From NCBI RefSeq assembly GCF_902167145.1, contig NC_050096.1, forward strand, positions 183,431,825-183,495,824: 64,000 nucleotides of DNA, written 5' to 3'. The position numbers and the translations under genes were made by a program. Below the pieces are notes generated by a model that saw nothing but the letters and a program-made list of their open reading frames with translations, had not been told where the DNA came from and did not search any database. Shown piece after piece: positions 45,484 through 55,150 of this stretch (positions are counted from its first letter, which is position 1; each line of letters starts with the position of its first letter). The stretch comes from Zea mays. Its lineage: Eukaryota > Streptophyta > Magnoliopsida > Poales > Poaceae.

Positions 45484-47001
45484 ATGCCGCCGAAGAAGGC
45501 TCCAGCACCAGGGGCTAGCACGCTGCAGCCGTTGGACCCCAATCAAGACGTCCTTTCTCTTAGAGAGGCACGAAGCCAGAAGAGGAAGGCTGCCAGTCCA
45601 ACACCTCCAGAGGATGATCTAGATCAGGAGATTCAAAATCTGGAAATCCTTCAGCAGCAGGTTCAACGCAAGAAGGAAAAAATGGCCAGGGTAGCTGAAT
45701 TGCAGAGGCAGATAGACGAAGCCTCTGAAGAAGTTCGTCATCTTGCTCAGGACGAGCAACATCGAAGGCCTCAGCATCAAGACCTTCATCAGGACGGTTT
45801 TCCCAACGAAGATGATTGGTATGATAATTTTCATCATGGGAATTTTGTTTTTGATGATGCTTCTCCTCTGTCCGCTGAGCTGCAGGCCACACCTTGGCCC
45901 CCGTCCTACAAGCCGCCTCAGCTCCCTGTATTTGATGGCCACTCAGACCCGAAGCAGTTTTTGATGAGCTACGAAGCAACAGTGTCTTCGTATGGTGGCA
46001 ATGCTTCAGTCATGGCCAAATCTTTTGTTATGGCTGTCAGAAGTGTTGCTCAAACCTGGTATTCCTCCCTTCGGCCAGGAACGATCACTTCATGGCAGAA
46101 ACTGAAGGATTTGTTGTTAACCAGCTTTCAAGGATTTCAGACGAAGCCGGTCACTGCTCAGGCTTTGTTCCAGTGCACTCAGGACCACGAAGAATACCTT
46201 CAGGCATATGTCCGAAGGTTCTTGCGTCTGAGGGCACAGGCACCAACGGTGCCCAATGAAATTGTCATCGAGGCCATGATCAAGGGGCTTCGGCCAGGTC
46301 CGTCAGCTCAGTACTTCGCCAGGAAGCCTCCTCAAACTTTGGAGAAGCTTCTCCAGAAAATGGATGAATACATTCGGGCTGACAATGATTTTCGCCAAAG
46401 AAGGGAGGAGGCTTTCAGGTTTTCTGAAATGACCAGGGGCTTCGGAGGAAGGTTTTATCCAAGGCATGTGAGATCAATTCACAATTCTACACAAAAAGAT
46501 GACAGAGGAAGCCAACAGCAAAGGCCACAATGCTCCTCACAGGCTTCTGGACAACAGCAAAGCTCCTTCCGGCCACCAGCTCCAAGAGGCAGAGGCGCCA
46601 GGGGCTTCGGAGGAAGATTTGGCGATCAACCGAGAAAAATCTTTTGCTTATTCTGCGGTGAGAACAAAGGCCATACTATCAGGATGTGCCATGTTACTAT
46701 ACAGAAGCAAAAGGAAATAGCTGAAGCAGCAGCACAACAAGCCCAGCCGAAGCAGGTCATGCATACAGCTTTGTATCATTCGCCCTACATCCCAGAATAT
46801 GTGGGCAATCATCCTGCAGTCTCTGCTGCTTCGGCAAGTCAGCCTTCAGCTTCCTGGCAGCAGCCTCCGCCTCCACCTCCGTTGCAACAAGGCCAGCAGC
46901 CAGAAGGGAGCCAATATGCTCCACATCAAAGGGACTTCAGAGAACAGTCCGAAGCTCGCACGGTCAACAGCACCGTGCCAGAGTCAAAGCACATCTATTG
47001 A
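45484..47001 (+). CDS. gag: Gag of the zeon-like element B (505 aa)
   Basis: Intact frame. The ATG at 45484 (MPPKKAPAPG) is preferred to upstream non-ATG codons of the open frame and matches the start style of A gag. Coiled coil at about 45-90, a Retrotrans_gag domain (MAKSFVMAVRSVAQTWYSSL, YLQAYVRRFLRLRAQAP, MIKGLRPGPSAQYFA), a Gln/Arg/Gly-rich stretch and a Cys/His cluster (CLFCGENKGHTIRMC) for RNA binding, then a Gln/Pro-rich tail. It ends without protease. About 30% similar in layout to A gag. It could supply Gag for its own RNA while using pol from a partner element. Confidence 0.92.
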   Translation: MPPKKAPAPGASTLQPLDPNQDVLSLREARSQKRKAASPTPPEDDLDQEIQNLEILQQQVQRKKEKMARVAELQRQIDEASEEVRHLAQDEQHRRPQHQDLHQDGFPNEDDWYDNFHHGNFVFDDASPLSAELQATPWPPSYKPPQLPVFDGHSDPKQFLMSYEATVSSYGGNASVMAKSFVMAVRSVAQTWYSSLRPGTITSWQKLKDLLLTSFQGFQTKPVTAQALFQCTQDHEEYLQAYVRRFLRLRAQAPTVPNEIVIEAMIKGLRPGPSAQYFARKPPQTLEKLLQKMDEYIRADNDFRQRREEAFRFSEMTRGFGGRFYPRHVRSIHNSTQKDDRGSQQQRPQCSSQASGQQQSSFRPPAPRGRGARGFGGRFGDQPRKIFCLFCGENKGHTIRMCHVTIQKQKEIAEAAAQQAQPKQVMHTALYHSPYIPEYVGNHPAVSAASASQPSASWQQPPPPPPLQQGQQPEGSQYAPHQRDFREQSEARTVNSTVPESKHIY

Positions 47002-47977
47002 CAAATATCCTACCTTAATAGCAATCTTTTTCATTCAGTTTTATTTTCTGTAATAAAGGACATTGTTTAGGTTTCATGTAATTAGTTTCGTTGATTCCTA
47101 CAAGAAAAATATGTTTTCTTCACAGGTTTGTGATAATAAAAAGGACCTTCGGACTATCGAAAATCCTTCGAAGCAACAAAAAGTCGTTCTAAGGAACGCA
47201 GAGTAAGTCTGACGAAGTCACAAAAAGTCGTTCCGAAGGGAGCGCAGTGTAAGTTTTCTGCTCCAAAGTCGTTCCAAAAGGAATGCAGAGCATACAGCGA
47301 AAAGTCAACGCTGATACCGCCTAAGTAAAAGGCGAAGAAGCTCCAAAGACGTTCCTAAGGGAATGCAGAGCTTATACCGCCTAAGTAAAAGGCGAAGAAG
47401 CTCCAAAGACGTTCCTAAGGGAATGCAGAGCTTATACCGCCTAAGTAAAAGGCGAAGAAGCTCCAAAGACGTTCCTAAGGGAATGCAGAGCTTACAGCGA
47501 AGAATCAGTGCTAATACAAAAATGTTGTGTGGGGATATGTGTGTATCTTTCGGAACAAATGTCATCTACGTAACATAACATCATCACATCATTTTGCATA
47601 GCATAAGCATCATACATCATGTTGCATATGGCACAAGAAGGGGACACAATATTGATCTTCGGAAGTATGATTTGAAAGAGTGAAAATCATGGTCACAAGG
47701 AGACACAATCTTCATCTTCGGAGTATAGCTTCGGAGAATTTTTTCACGAAGCTTGGATATTCTTCGTCTAAGCACTATGGACATTGTTGTGATACATAAA
47801 AATTTTTCTTCACGAAGCATGAAAAGAAGGGAAGGTGTTTTTTCGTCGAAGACTCAAAAATGGTACGTGTTTAAAGTTTCATGCATCGTAAAGAATTGAA
47901 TCATAAAACAAGTATATTACATACAGGATTACAGAATATTACACAAATCATATATCAAATGTTTTTTGCAATAGCAC
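47002..47977. other. Non-coding spacer of B between gag and the antisense gene
   Basis: Contains the 60-bp repeats (47310-47500) and scattered CTTCGAAG-like motifs; no frame of interest. Confidence 0.6.
47310..47500. repeat. 60-bp tandem repeats in B
   Basis: The two lines 47341-47400 and 47401-47460 are identical 60-bp units (CTCCAAAGACGTTCCTAAGG... ending AAGGCGAAGAAG), with partial copies on both sides. They lie between the end of gag and the end of the antisense gene, as the minisatellite does in A. Confidence 0.92.
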
Positions 47978-50900
47978 TTAGTCTTCCCTAAGTACTATCT
48001 CTGCAGCTTCGTTCAGCAGTCGATCGACAACCTGATCCATGATAGCTTCGACCATCTTTTTAATTTCGTCGTCATCTTTAGGCTGAGGGCCCGAAGATGC
48101 TTTAGTAGGATCTGAGTGAGGACGGGATACTATTACATCACTATTACAGATCGCGAACGAACTATAAAATTAAAAGTTATAACGCGATGAAAACTATTCG
48201 TCAGTACCTATTTGCCCTTCGGGCTCTGCGTTTTTCTCAGCAGCCTCGGCTACTTTTCTAGCCTCATGAATCCCTTTCTCGCTTTTCTGAATGATTTCTT
48301 GGGCCATTTCTCTACCACCGTTGTCCCAGATGTCGGTGAAAAATTTTCCCCCAACCGCGCTAGCTTCGGCTGAAGGATCTTTTATATCTTCAGTGGACAA
48401 GGTGGCTTCGGACTGCGATAAAATCTTTACATGTTCACATCCTTTCCCCTCCAAAATGGTGGCAATCCCTCTGGCACCAGAAAAAGCGCAGATGTCCCCG
48501 CGACTATTTAAAATTTCTTCAAAGGCCTCCGCCTCATGATTGATCCATTCCAGGGGACCTTCGGGGTTACCTCTTATAAAGTTTTCTTCTTGCGAAAATG
48601 CGCCAACGCTGGCGAAGCTAGTTTTTATTTTCTTGACACACTCTATAGATTTGTCGAAGCATTTCTTCTTGGCTGACCGAAGCTCTTTAACAGTTTCTTC
48701 TAAATGATTTGCCCATTGGTCGCTGAGTTCTCGCCTTGTTTCTTCAAGTATGCATTCCTCTTTAGCTCTGGCTAATTGTTTACGAAGGTTTTCAATTTCA
48801 CGCTTCTGAGCTTCGGCCTGACCTTTGAAAAGAGCTTCGTCTTCTTTTATTTTATTTATTAAGGAATGCAATATTTTGTCTTTTTCGAGACCTTCGTTCC
48901 TCAGTTCAATTACTTCAGAACGAAGGTTGCTCAGGGCTATAGTACATCCTTCGTCCTCAGCATCTTTCTGTGCTCTGAGGGCATTGCTGAGTATCAGGCC
49001 CTGCAGACAGGAATATGTCTGTGTCAATAGTTTTAAACAAACGAAAAATTTTGAACTCAACAAAAATATAAGAATTCCATTTGTCGCACCTTTAAACTGT
49101 TGTAAGCTAGGCTGTCAGCCAGATCGTTCTTTGACAGCACCGAAAGTCCGTCTTCTAAAGTTGGGAATCCGAAGCTTCTGCTCATCTCCCGACAGACAGA
49201 AATTTCCTTGCTGTCGGGGAGGCAATACAAGAAATCTTCTTCTCCACTGCCATTAAATATCAACGCCCCCTTTGGATATTTCAATTTTTGGGCATAGTGT
49301 TGGGCCTCTTGTTCTTCTTTTTCTGATAATTTTTTCCCCGAAGCATGACGAAAAATATAATCACGAATTTTGGGGGATGCTTCGGGGGTAACAACACCAG
49401 TTCCTTTAGCAAAAGTTGGCTTTGTTATTTTTTCTGCCTCACTTTCCAAGGTTTTTGCCTTTGTGGGCTCTGAGGGCCCAGCTTCGGCTTCAATTTCTTG
49501 CTCTAGAGCTGCAGAACCAGAAATTTCAGCTGTTGTTTCAAAAGTAACAGCAGCCTTCTTCGGAGGTGTGCTCGAAGATATGATCGTTTCCAGTACATCT
49601 AGCACATTAGCCATTCTTTTTCTCTTCGGAGTTGCAGCTGGCACTTTCTCATTTTTCGATGTCCCAATAATTGCTGAAGGACTCAAGATTTCTGATGTTT
49701 TGGAGTCCTCGGTTGCTTCCTTTACCTCTTCCATTTTTTCTGTGAATGGCGCTTCGGCCTTCTCTTTCGTTTCTGGTAACAAAATTTTTGATTGCTCCAA
49801 TTTTGTCTTCGTTGGTACTTCGGCTGTTTCTGCGACTTCTGGCAGCAAGGTTGGCTCGGCTGGTTTTTCAGCTTCGGTGGCCGAAGAAGTCTCTCCGGTA
49901 AACTCAGGCACCGAAGCTGGTTCAATATAACGCGGCCGATGCGTAAGAACCTTTATCTTCTTCCTTTTCGGTTCTGGCTCGCTAGGAGCAGCTGCAGTTT
50001 CTTCTTTTGCAGAGGTTGTATTTTTTCTCTTCTGCCTTCGAATGGGGTAGCGATGGTCAGGGTAGACAAACCCGATGGCATCAAATACCCGATTCAGCCT
50101 TTTCTTTTTTCGGCCTCCGAAGGCTGCTGACATTGCAGTATCTTCGGCCTTCGAGTAGGTCCCAAGCAGCTCATCACTTAAATTGTCAATGCTTTTCAAC
50201 CACTCATCATCTGGCTCAATAAATTTATCTCCAAATTTAAAAGTGTACTTAAACCTGACAAGTCCACCTTCGTCGGCCTCTTTAATGGTTTCTTGTGGCA
50301 TTTCCCATTTCTCCGCAAGCGGCCACACCCGGAAGGCAATATGTTCTTGTACTAAATCTCTTGTTCCAATAAAAGAGCAGATGACGCCGAAGGCCCTCTA
50401 GCATTCTTCGGCAGCTTCATTCATTTCCACCTTCGGCCTCCGAAGGCCGAAACTTTGCCAAATAGGACGCATAATTATACCTTTGATGTCTTCTCGTGCT
50501 GATAGGTCATTCTTCACATAAAACCATTCTGTCATCCAATCCCCGGGCCATCTCTTCCGAAAGGTTGGTACGGGACAGCTTGCCCCGGACCGAGAGACGA
50601 AACTGTAGCAGCCAAAGTTATTGTGGTACTGTTCTTTGCCCCAAGGCTTTGTTTCATATAATAATTCATGTATATTACAGAAGCTTCTTGCGTTAGGCTT
50701 CAGACCTTGGCTTCTCGTGGCCCACACGAAGATATTTAGCCTTATAATAGCCTCTGGAGTAAGTTGATGAAGATAGACTTCGAAGATTTTCAACACCTCC
50801 ACGACGAAGCTGCTCAAGGGGAATCGCAATCCGGCTTTCAAAAAGCTTCGGTACACCACAACTTCATTTTCTTCAGGGTGTGGACAAGTCTTTTCCCCTT

Positions 50901-51207
50901 CGTCCGCCCTCACAATGGACAGATCCCGGAAATACCTTCCTCTCATATTAACAAGATGATTCTCTTTGATAGTTGATTTACCATAAACTGAATGGCTTGG
51001 TCGCCAGGGGCGATCTTCGGAGTCTTCGCCACCGCTGTCCACATCATAACTTTCACTGTCACCAGTATCTTCAGACAGCCCTTCCAGAATTTCCCTGGTG
51101 ATCTTTTCTGTGTTGGTCTTCGACATTGCTATAAGAAACCCTAAGTTCTTCTCTTCATCAAGACTCAGCTTCATCTCAGCAGCAGCCTTCTTAGCAGCTT
51201 CAGACAT
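47978..51207 (-). pseudogene. Antisense three-exon gene in B: Transposase_28-like domain and coiled coil (one nonsense codon)
   Basis: Exons on the minus strand: 51207-49090 (706 codons exactly), 49000-48208, 48111-47978; introns GT-AG, phase 0 and phase 1, 1,015 codons in total. ATG at 51207 (MSEAAKKAAAEMK). Order: a Transposase_28 ('putative gypsy type transposon') type domain (FLKAGLRFPLSSFVVEVL, HQLTPEAIIRLNIFVWATRS, TEWFYVKNDL, FRVWPLAEKW), a basic patch (FGGRKKKRLN, RRQKRKN), a long Glu/Lys/Ala-rich linker, a coiled coil beginning with exon 2 (LRSEVIELRNEG, REIENLRKQLARAKEE), a block like that of A (KGCEHVKILSQSEATLST) and a C-terminus MDQVVDRLLNEAAEIVLRED. The only break is TAG at 50398-50400, probably CAG once. 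Longer than gag. Role unknown; nuclear or DNA-binding role is speculation. Confidence 0.82.
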
Positions 51208-51349
51208 CTTCGGAAACACTAAAAAACTGTTTTAAAAGCCGAAGCTTCAAAGCTAAAAGCTCAGCAGATCACAGTGCACAAGAGCTAAAAAATGAGTGAG
51301 CAGGAGTGGTTGGCCAGAAAGCGTGCAAAATAAGTTTGCGGTATGGCCG

Positions 51350-51357
51350 TATTTATA
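51350..51357 (-). promoter_or_regulatory. TATA box of the antisense gene in B
   Basis: Minus strand TATAAATA, 143 bp before the ATG at 51207 and about 157 bp inside the 3' LTR. A has its antisense TATA box in the same relative place. Confidence 0.65.
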
Positions 51358-51494
51358 CGCTTGATGCGTTGAAAGTTGAAAGACCCCACTTGTCATTGAA
51401 TGTTGCTATTCTAGCAAAGGGAAGGTGTTTTTTCGGACCTTCGGCATAAAGCCTTCGTTCATATCGCAATCTGAATTTATTATTTCAAACAAAT

Positions 51495-51513
51495 TAATAT
51501 TGCGAGGGGCTAC
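51495..51513 (+). other. Polypurine tract of B
   Basis: TAATATTGCGAGGGGCTAC runs up to the 3' LTR at 51514. Confidence 0.75.
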
Positions 51514-52157
51514 TGTTGGGGACCTTCGGCGTCCGAAGGTCCTCAAAAACAGAATTTAACAGTATTTCTGTAGTACAATATGTGAACAGGTACCCTCAGA
51601 CTAAAATCGGCATTGCAGCAGACCGGAATAATACGAAGCTTGATACAGAGCCGAAGGTGTTGAGCAGGAAAGCTTCGGCGTAACGGCAGAGAGTGAAACC
51701 GACTTAAAGATGAAAAGGCTATTCAGACCTCAATAGATTACTATAGAGTTATTGTCAGATGTAAAGGGCATGAATGTAATTTTGTAAGGGCTGTGTCCCG
51801 TGTCTATAAATAGGTGAACAGTATCCCCGTACTGTTCACGCTGACTTGGCATTCGCTTTTTGCGTCACGCTTGTACAATCATTTCCTTCCGATTGAAGGT
51901 ACACCTGTTGTTCGATAATATTTTTGTTTATACTCAATGATAATAAATGATTGTTCATGTTTTCCTTTACATTCTTCACATTTCATCCTTCGTCATTATT
52001 TGATTAATTTATGAAGGTATGTCCTTCATAACCTTCGTCCGCAAGTCATTATGTCCTAAGGGAAATAGTGCTTCGGAGGACGAAGGGCATTAACGATTAA
52101 CACTTTCTATGTTGCCTTGTTCTTAAACTCTTAGCACTTGAGAACAAGTCCCCAACA
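51514..52157 (+). repeat. 3' LTR of B (644 bp)
   Basis: Identical by eye to the 5' LTR; followed by the GCTGA target duplication. Confidence 0.95.
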
Positions 52158-54635
52158 GCTGATAGTGACTGTCTGCTTGGGCGTGGCCTGATCGAGGGGG
52201 ACAGTCTTGGTCCCGTCTTGGCTCTGCAACTGTGCCTTGTCGTGCTGCTTGTCAGCTGGGCTGGCGGGCGCAGGGTCCTCACCCTATGTCGTGAGACAGT
52301 GCACGTTCCTCTGACCGGGCACGAAGTCCCGCTCTATGTTGCGCGCTGTCTGCTGGTTGCCGTAGACTGTAATTACGCCTAGCGGGCCTGGTATCTTCAT
52401 GCACAAATACAGTCCGTGGATGGCAGCTTCAAACTTATTGATGGAGCCCCGACCCATGATGGCGTTGTATGGATATACCATATCCACAATGTCAAAAGTC
52501 ACTTGCTCGCTTCGGGCATTGGGTGCTACACCGAAGGAGAGGGGCAACTCTATTTTGCCAACGGGGAAAGTGCCCTTGCCGCCGAAACCATACAGCGGGT
52601 TGTCCGAAGGCTTCAGCAGGCTGTGGCTTATACCCATGCGGTCGAAGGCGTGGAGGAAGATGATGTCCGCCTGACTGCCGTTGTCGACTAGGACTTTGTG
52701 TAAGTCCCAGCCTGCCACGCTGCAGTTGATGACCATAGCGTCAATGTGGGGGGCGCTGCGCAGGTCGACGTCTCGTGTGTCGAAGGTTAACGATATGTGG
52801 GACCACTTTGTCTGCACGACTGGGCTAGTGACGGCGACATGGTTGATGCTGCGGTAGTGGTCCCGCTTCTGCCGCTTGGTGTCGAAGTCAGTGCTGGACC
52901 CCCCAGTTATCATATGAATGACTCCGCGATAAGGTTGATCGGCGAAGTCTTCCTGCTTTGGGGCATGGGGGATGTTTTGTTGTTGCTGGTGTGGTGGTGG
53001 AGGCGGAGGATGTACGATTTGTACTTCCTGATGATGTTGGTAAGCGTGGTGCGGTGGATGCGGGGCGGGAGCGTGGATATATGGTGGAGGGGGTGGCTGG
53101 TAATTATGCGTGACAATTCTGGGATTGTCGGCTGGCTGCGCCCTCGCCATTCTGTCTCTGGTGGCCTTGACTTCGGGGCAGTCTCTGGTTTGGTGGGCGC
53201 AGTCTTCGCCATGGAAAAGGCAGTAGAATCGGCGCGGTGGAGGGGGTGGCTGCGCGCGCCCTCGGCCCCTGCGGCGAGTTCCATTTCCACGGCCCTGGGG
53301 GGGATATTCCTGGCGACGAGGGGGGTCAGCGGCAGGCTGCTGGTTGGCGATGTTGTGCACTTGCTGCTGACTGCGGCCGTCTCGGCCGGAGTCTGGCTGC
53401 GGAGTCCTTGTCCACGTGCGGCTGGACTGCGGAGCATCTTTGGGTTTCCGCTGTGACTCAACCTTGCGCTGGTGGAGCTCCTCGGATTTGGCATATTTTT
53501 CAAAGAGCTGATACAGCTCCTGGAGGTTCTTGGGTGGATCTCTGATACAGTGGCTGTAAAGGACGCCGGCACGAAGGCCACTGATGGCGTAGTGGATGGC
53601 GATCTGATCATCGACGGAGGGCAGCTGTGACTTGAGTGTTAAGAATTTGCGGTAATATTCCCGCAGAGTCTCCTTTTCCAGCTGCCTGCAAAGCGAGAGC
53701 TCGGCCAAGGCGTCGGTGTCTGGGCGGTACCCTTGGAAGTTGAGCAGGAACTTGTCCCTGAGACTTCTCCATGAATCAATGGACAGCGGAGGCAATCTGG
53801 TGAACCAGGTGAGTGCTGGGCCCTCCAGGGCGATGATGAAAGACTTCGCCATTGTGGCGTCGTCCCCTCCGGCGGATGCAACGGCGACCTGATAGCTCAT
53901 TATGTATTGCGCCGGGTCGGTGCTGCCGTTGTATTTGGGATAGGTCCCTGCTCGGAAGTTAACTGGCCAAGGCGTCACTTGCAGGTGTGGCGCCAGGGGG
54001 CTTCGCTCGTCGAGGTAGTTGACCCCTTGGAATGGTGCGCCGTGCTGGAAGGTGGAGTCGCGCTGGGGGAAACGCAGGTGCTCCGGCTGTGCTCGTTGTT
54101 GCAAGGGTGACCCGTGCTGTGGGCCGAGATGGCCTTCGCGCGTATCTTCCGGTTGTGCGCGCTGCTGGAGGGGTGGTTCTTGTTGCAGGCCAAGGTGGCC
54201 TTCGCGCTGGATCAACGCGATCTCGCGCTCGAGATCTTGGGCCTTCTGCTCCTCGTCGCGTATCATTTGTCGCACTTTGGCTAGTGCGGACACACGCTGG
54301 CGCTTGGCCTCCAGTATCTCCTTTTGCCTCTGGAGATTGCGGTTCCTGAGGCGGAGGGCGCGCAGCTGTAGCTGTTCTTCCGCTGAGACGCCGAGGACCT
54401 CGCCGTCCTCGGTGAGGTCCGCGCCCTCCAGTGGGGCGAAGCCTGGGGGCGGCTGCGATAGTCCTTCGGGCCCGCAGGTGCGGAGGGTGTCGTCTTCGCA
54501 GGTGCGAGGAACATTGTCTTCAGTGGGCTCTTGGTGGGTGGATTGAGTGAGGACGAGGGCCTTGCCCTTCCTTGCGGCGAGGAGTGCTGCCTTCGCAGCT
54601 TCGTCAGCCTTCGGGTTAGCTCTCTTGGGTGCCAT
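52158..54635 (-). pseudogene. Gag-protease of A, joined in frame to pol before B inserted
   Basis: The ATG at 54635 (MAPKRANPKADEAAK) lies 25 bp inside the PBS; the open frame further upstream enters the LTR and is not used. Lys/Ala-rich start, coiled coil (about 80-140), Retrotrans_gag domain (MAKSFIIALEGPALTWFTRL, YYRKFLTLKSQLP), Arg/Pro/Gln-rich region, a Cys/His cluster (CLFHGEDCAHQTRDC) and a retropepsin whose motif reads VDNGSQADIIFL, the DNG form usual in Tat elements. TAG at 52284-52286 looks like a CAG change, since the same frame stays open to the B insertion at 52158 and resumes at 44765. So the original was one Gag-Pol frame. Confidence 0.9.
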
Positions 54636-54659
54636 CGCGGGTGGTTTTTTCGTAGCACG

Positions 54660-54673
54660 AACGGTGGGCGCCA
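54660..54673 (-). other. Primer binding site of A
   Basis: Minus strand TGGCGCCCACCGTT, 2 bp after the 5' LTR. B has the same TGGCGCCCACC core. Confidence 0.85.
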
Positions 54674-54675
54674 AA

Positions 54676-55150
54676 TGTTGGGACTTTGCTCTCAACAGCA
54701 AGGAGGCCAACAAGGATGAACAGTGGTGACAACAGGGTTACGTGCTCGGGGGCAATAGCTCTGTTAATCTAGCCTCTCACGGGCACTGTGCGGGGGTATT
54801 TATAGGTATCTGAGTGCCCGGCGCCTTCTGTTAAGGACGCATGTGCCCTCATACACTTAGTTTATCCCCGGAATATTCCCATAAAGCGGGGTTACAAGCT
54901 GTAATTACAAGTATGCCTTTACAAATCAGGCCCGTAACACAAACGCGGCCACGCAGGGCCCGTTACAATGGGCCAGATCGTATGTGGGCCTCAGAGCTGA
55001 ACGAGGCCGCGCCGCGGGGAGGCGTCGCCGCAGGCCTTCGTCCGGTGCCGAATCGAGCGAAGGGTGTCCCTGCTCGTTTTGTCTCTGTCAGACCAGTGAC
55101 TGCGGCGAAGGGCTCGAGCGAAGGGTGGCGTCTTTACCTTCGCCCCAACA
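54676..55150 (-). repeat. 5' LTR of A (475 bp)
   Basis: Same length as the 3' LTR with six substitutions, five of them transitions or C/G to T/A-type changes. TATAAATA on the minus strand at 54797-54804. Confidence 0.95.

Larger units (their letters stand above)
44766..52157 (+). mobile_element. Zeon-like non-autonomous gypsy element B with gag and an antisense gene
   Basis: LTRs 44766-45409 and 51514-52157, both 644 bp and identical by eye; target duplication GCTGA (44761-44765, 52158-52162). 7,392 bp. LTR length, total length, gag-only content and the TTCGGCGTCCGAAGGTCC LTR start match what I recall of maize Zeon-1 of the cinful-zeon family. Gag is on the plus strand and a larger three-exon gene on the minus strand. 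No protease, RT or integrase, so it needs a partner such as a cinful-type element. Youngest insertion of the nest together with G1. Confidence 0.92.
35779..55150 (-). mobile_element. Ty3/gypsy element A, Tat lineage, with antisense gene; split by B
   Basis: 475-bp LTRs at 35779-36253 (3') and 54676-55150 (5') with target duplication ATGTC (35774-35778, 55151-55155). Without B it is about 12.0 kb. Minus strand: PBS, gag-protease, RT, RNase H, a second archaeal-type RNase H, integrase. The second RNase H and the DNG-type protease motif mark the Tat lineage. Plus strand near the 3' LTR: a five-exon antisense gene. Six substitutions separate the LTRs (1.3%), roughly 0.5 million years at the often-used 1.3e-8 rate (inference). 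Confidence 0.92.

Noticed and set aside
54636..54713. Extended start of the A gag frame
   Set aside because: The open frame runs back through the PBS into the LTR; the first ATG after the PBS (54635) is used instead.
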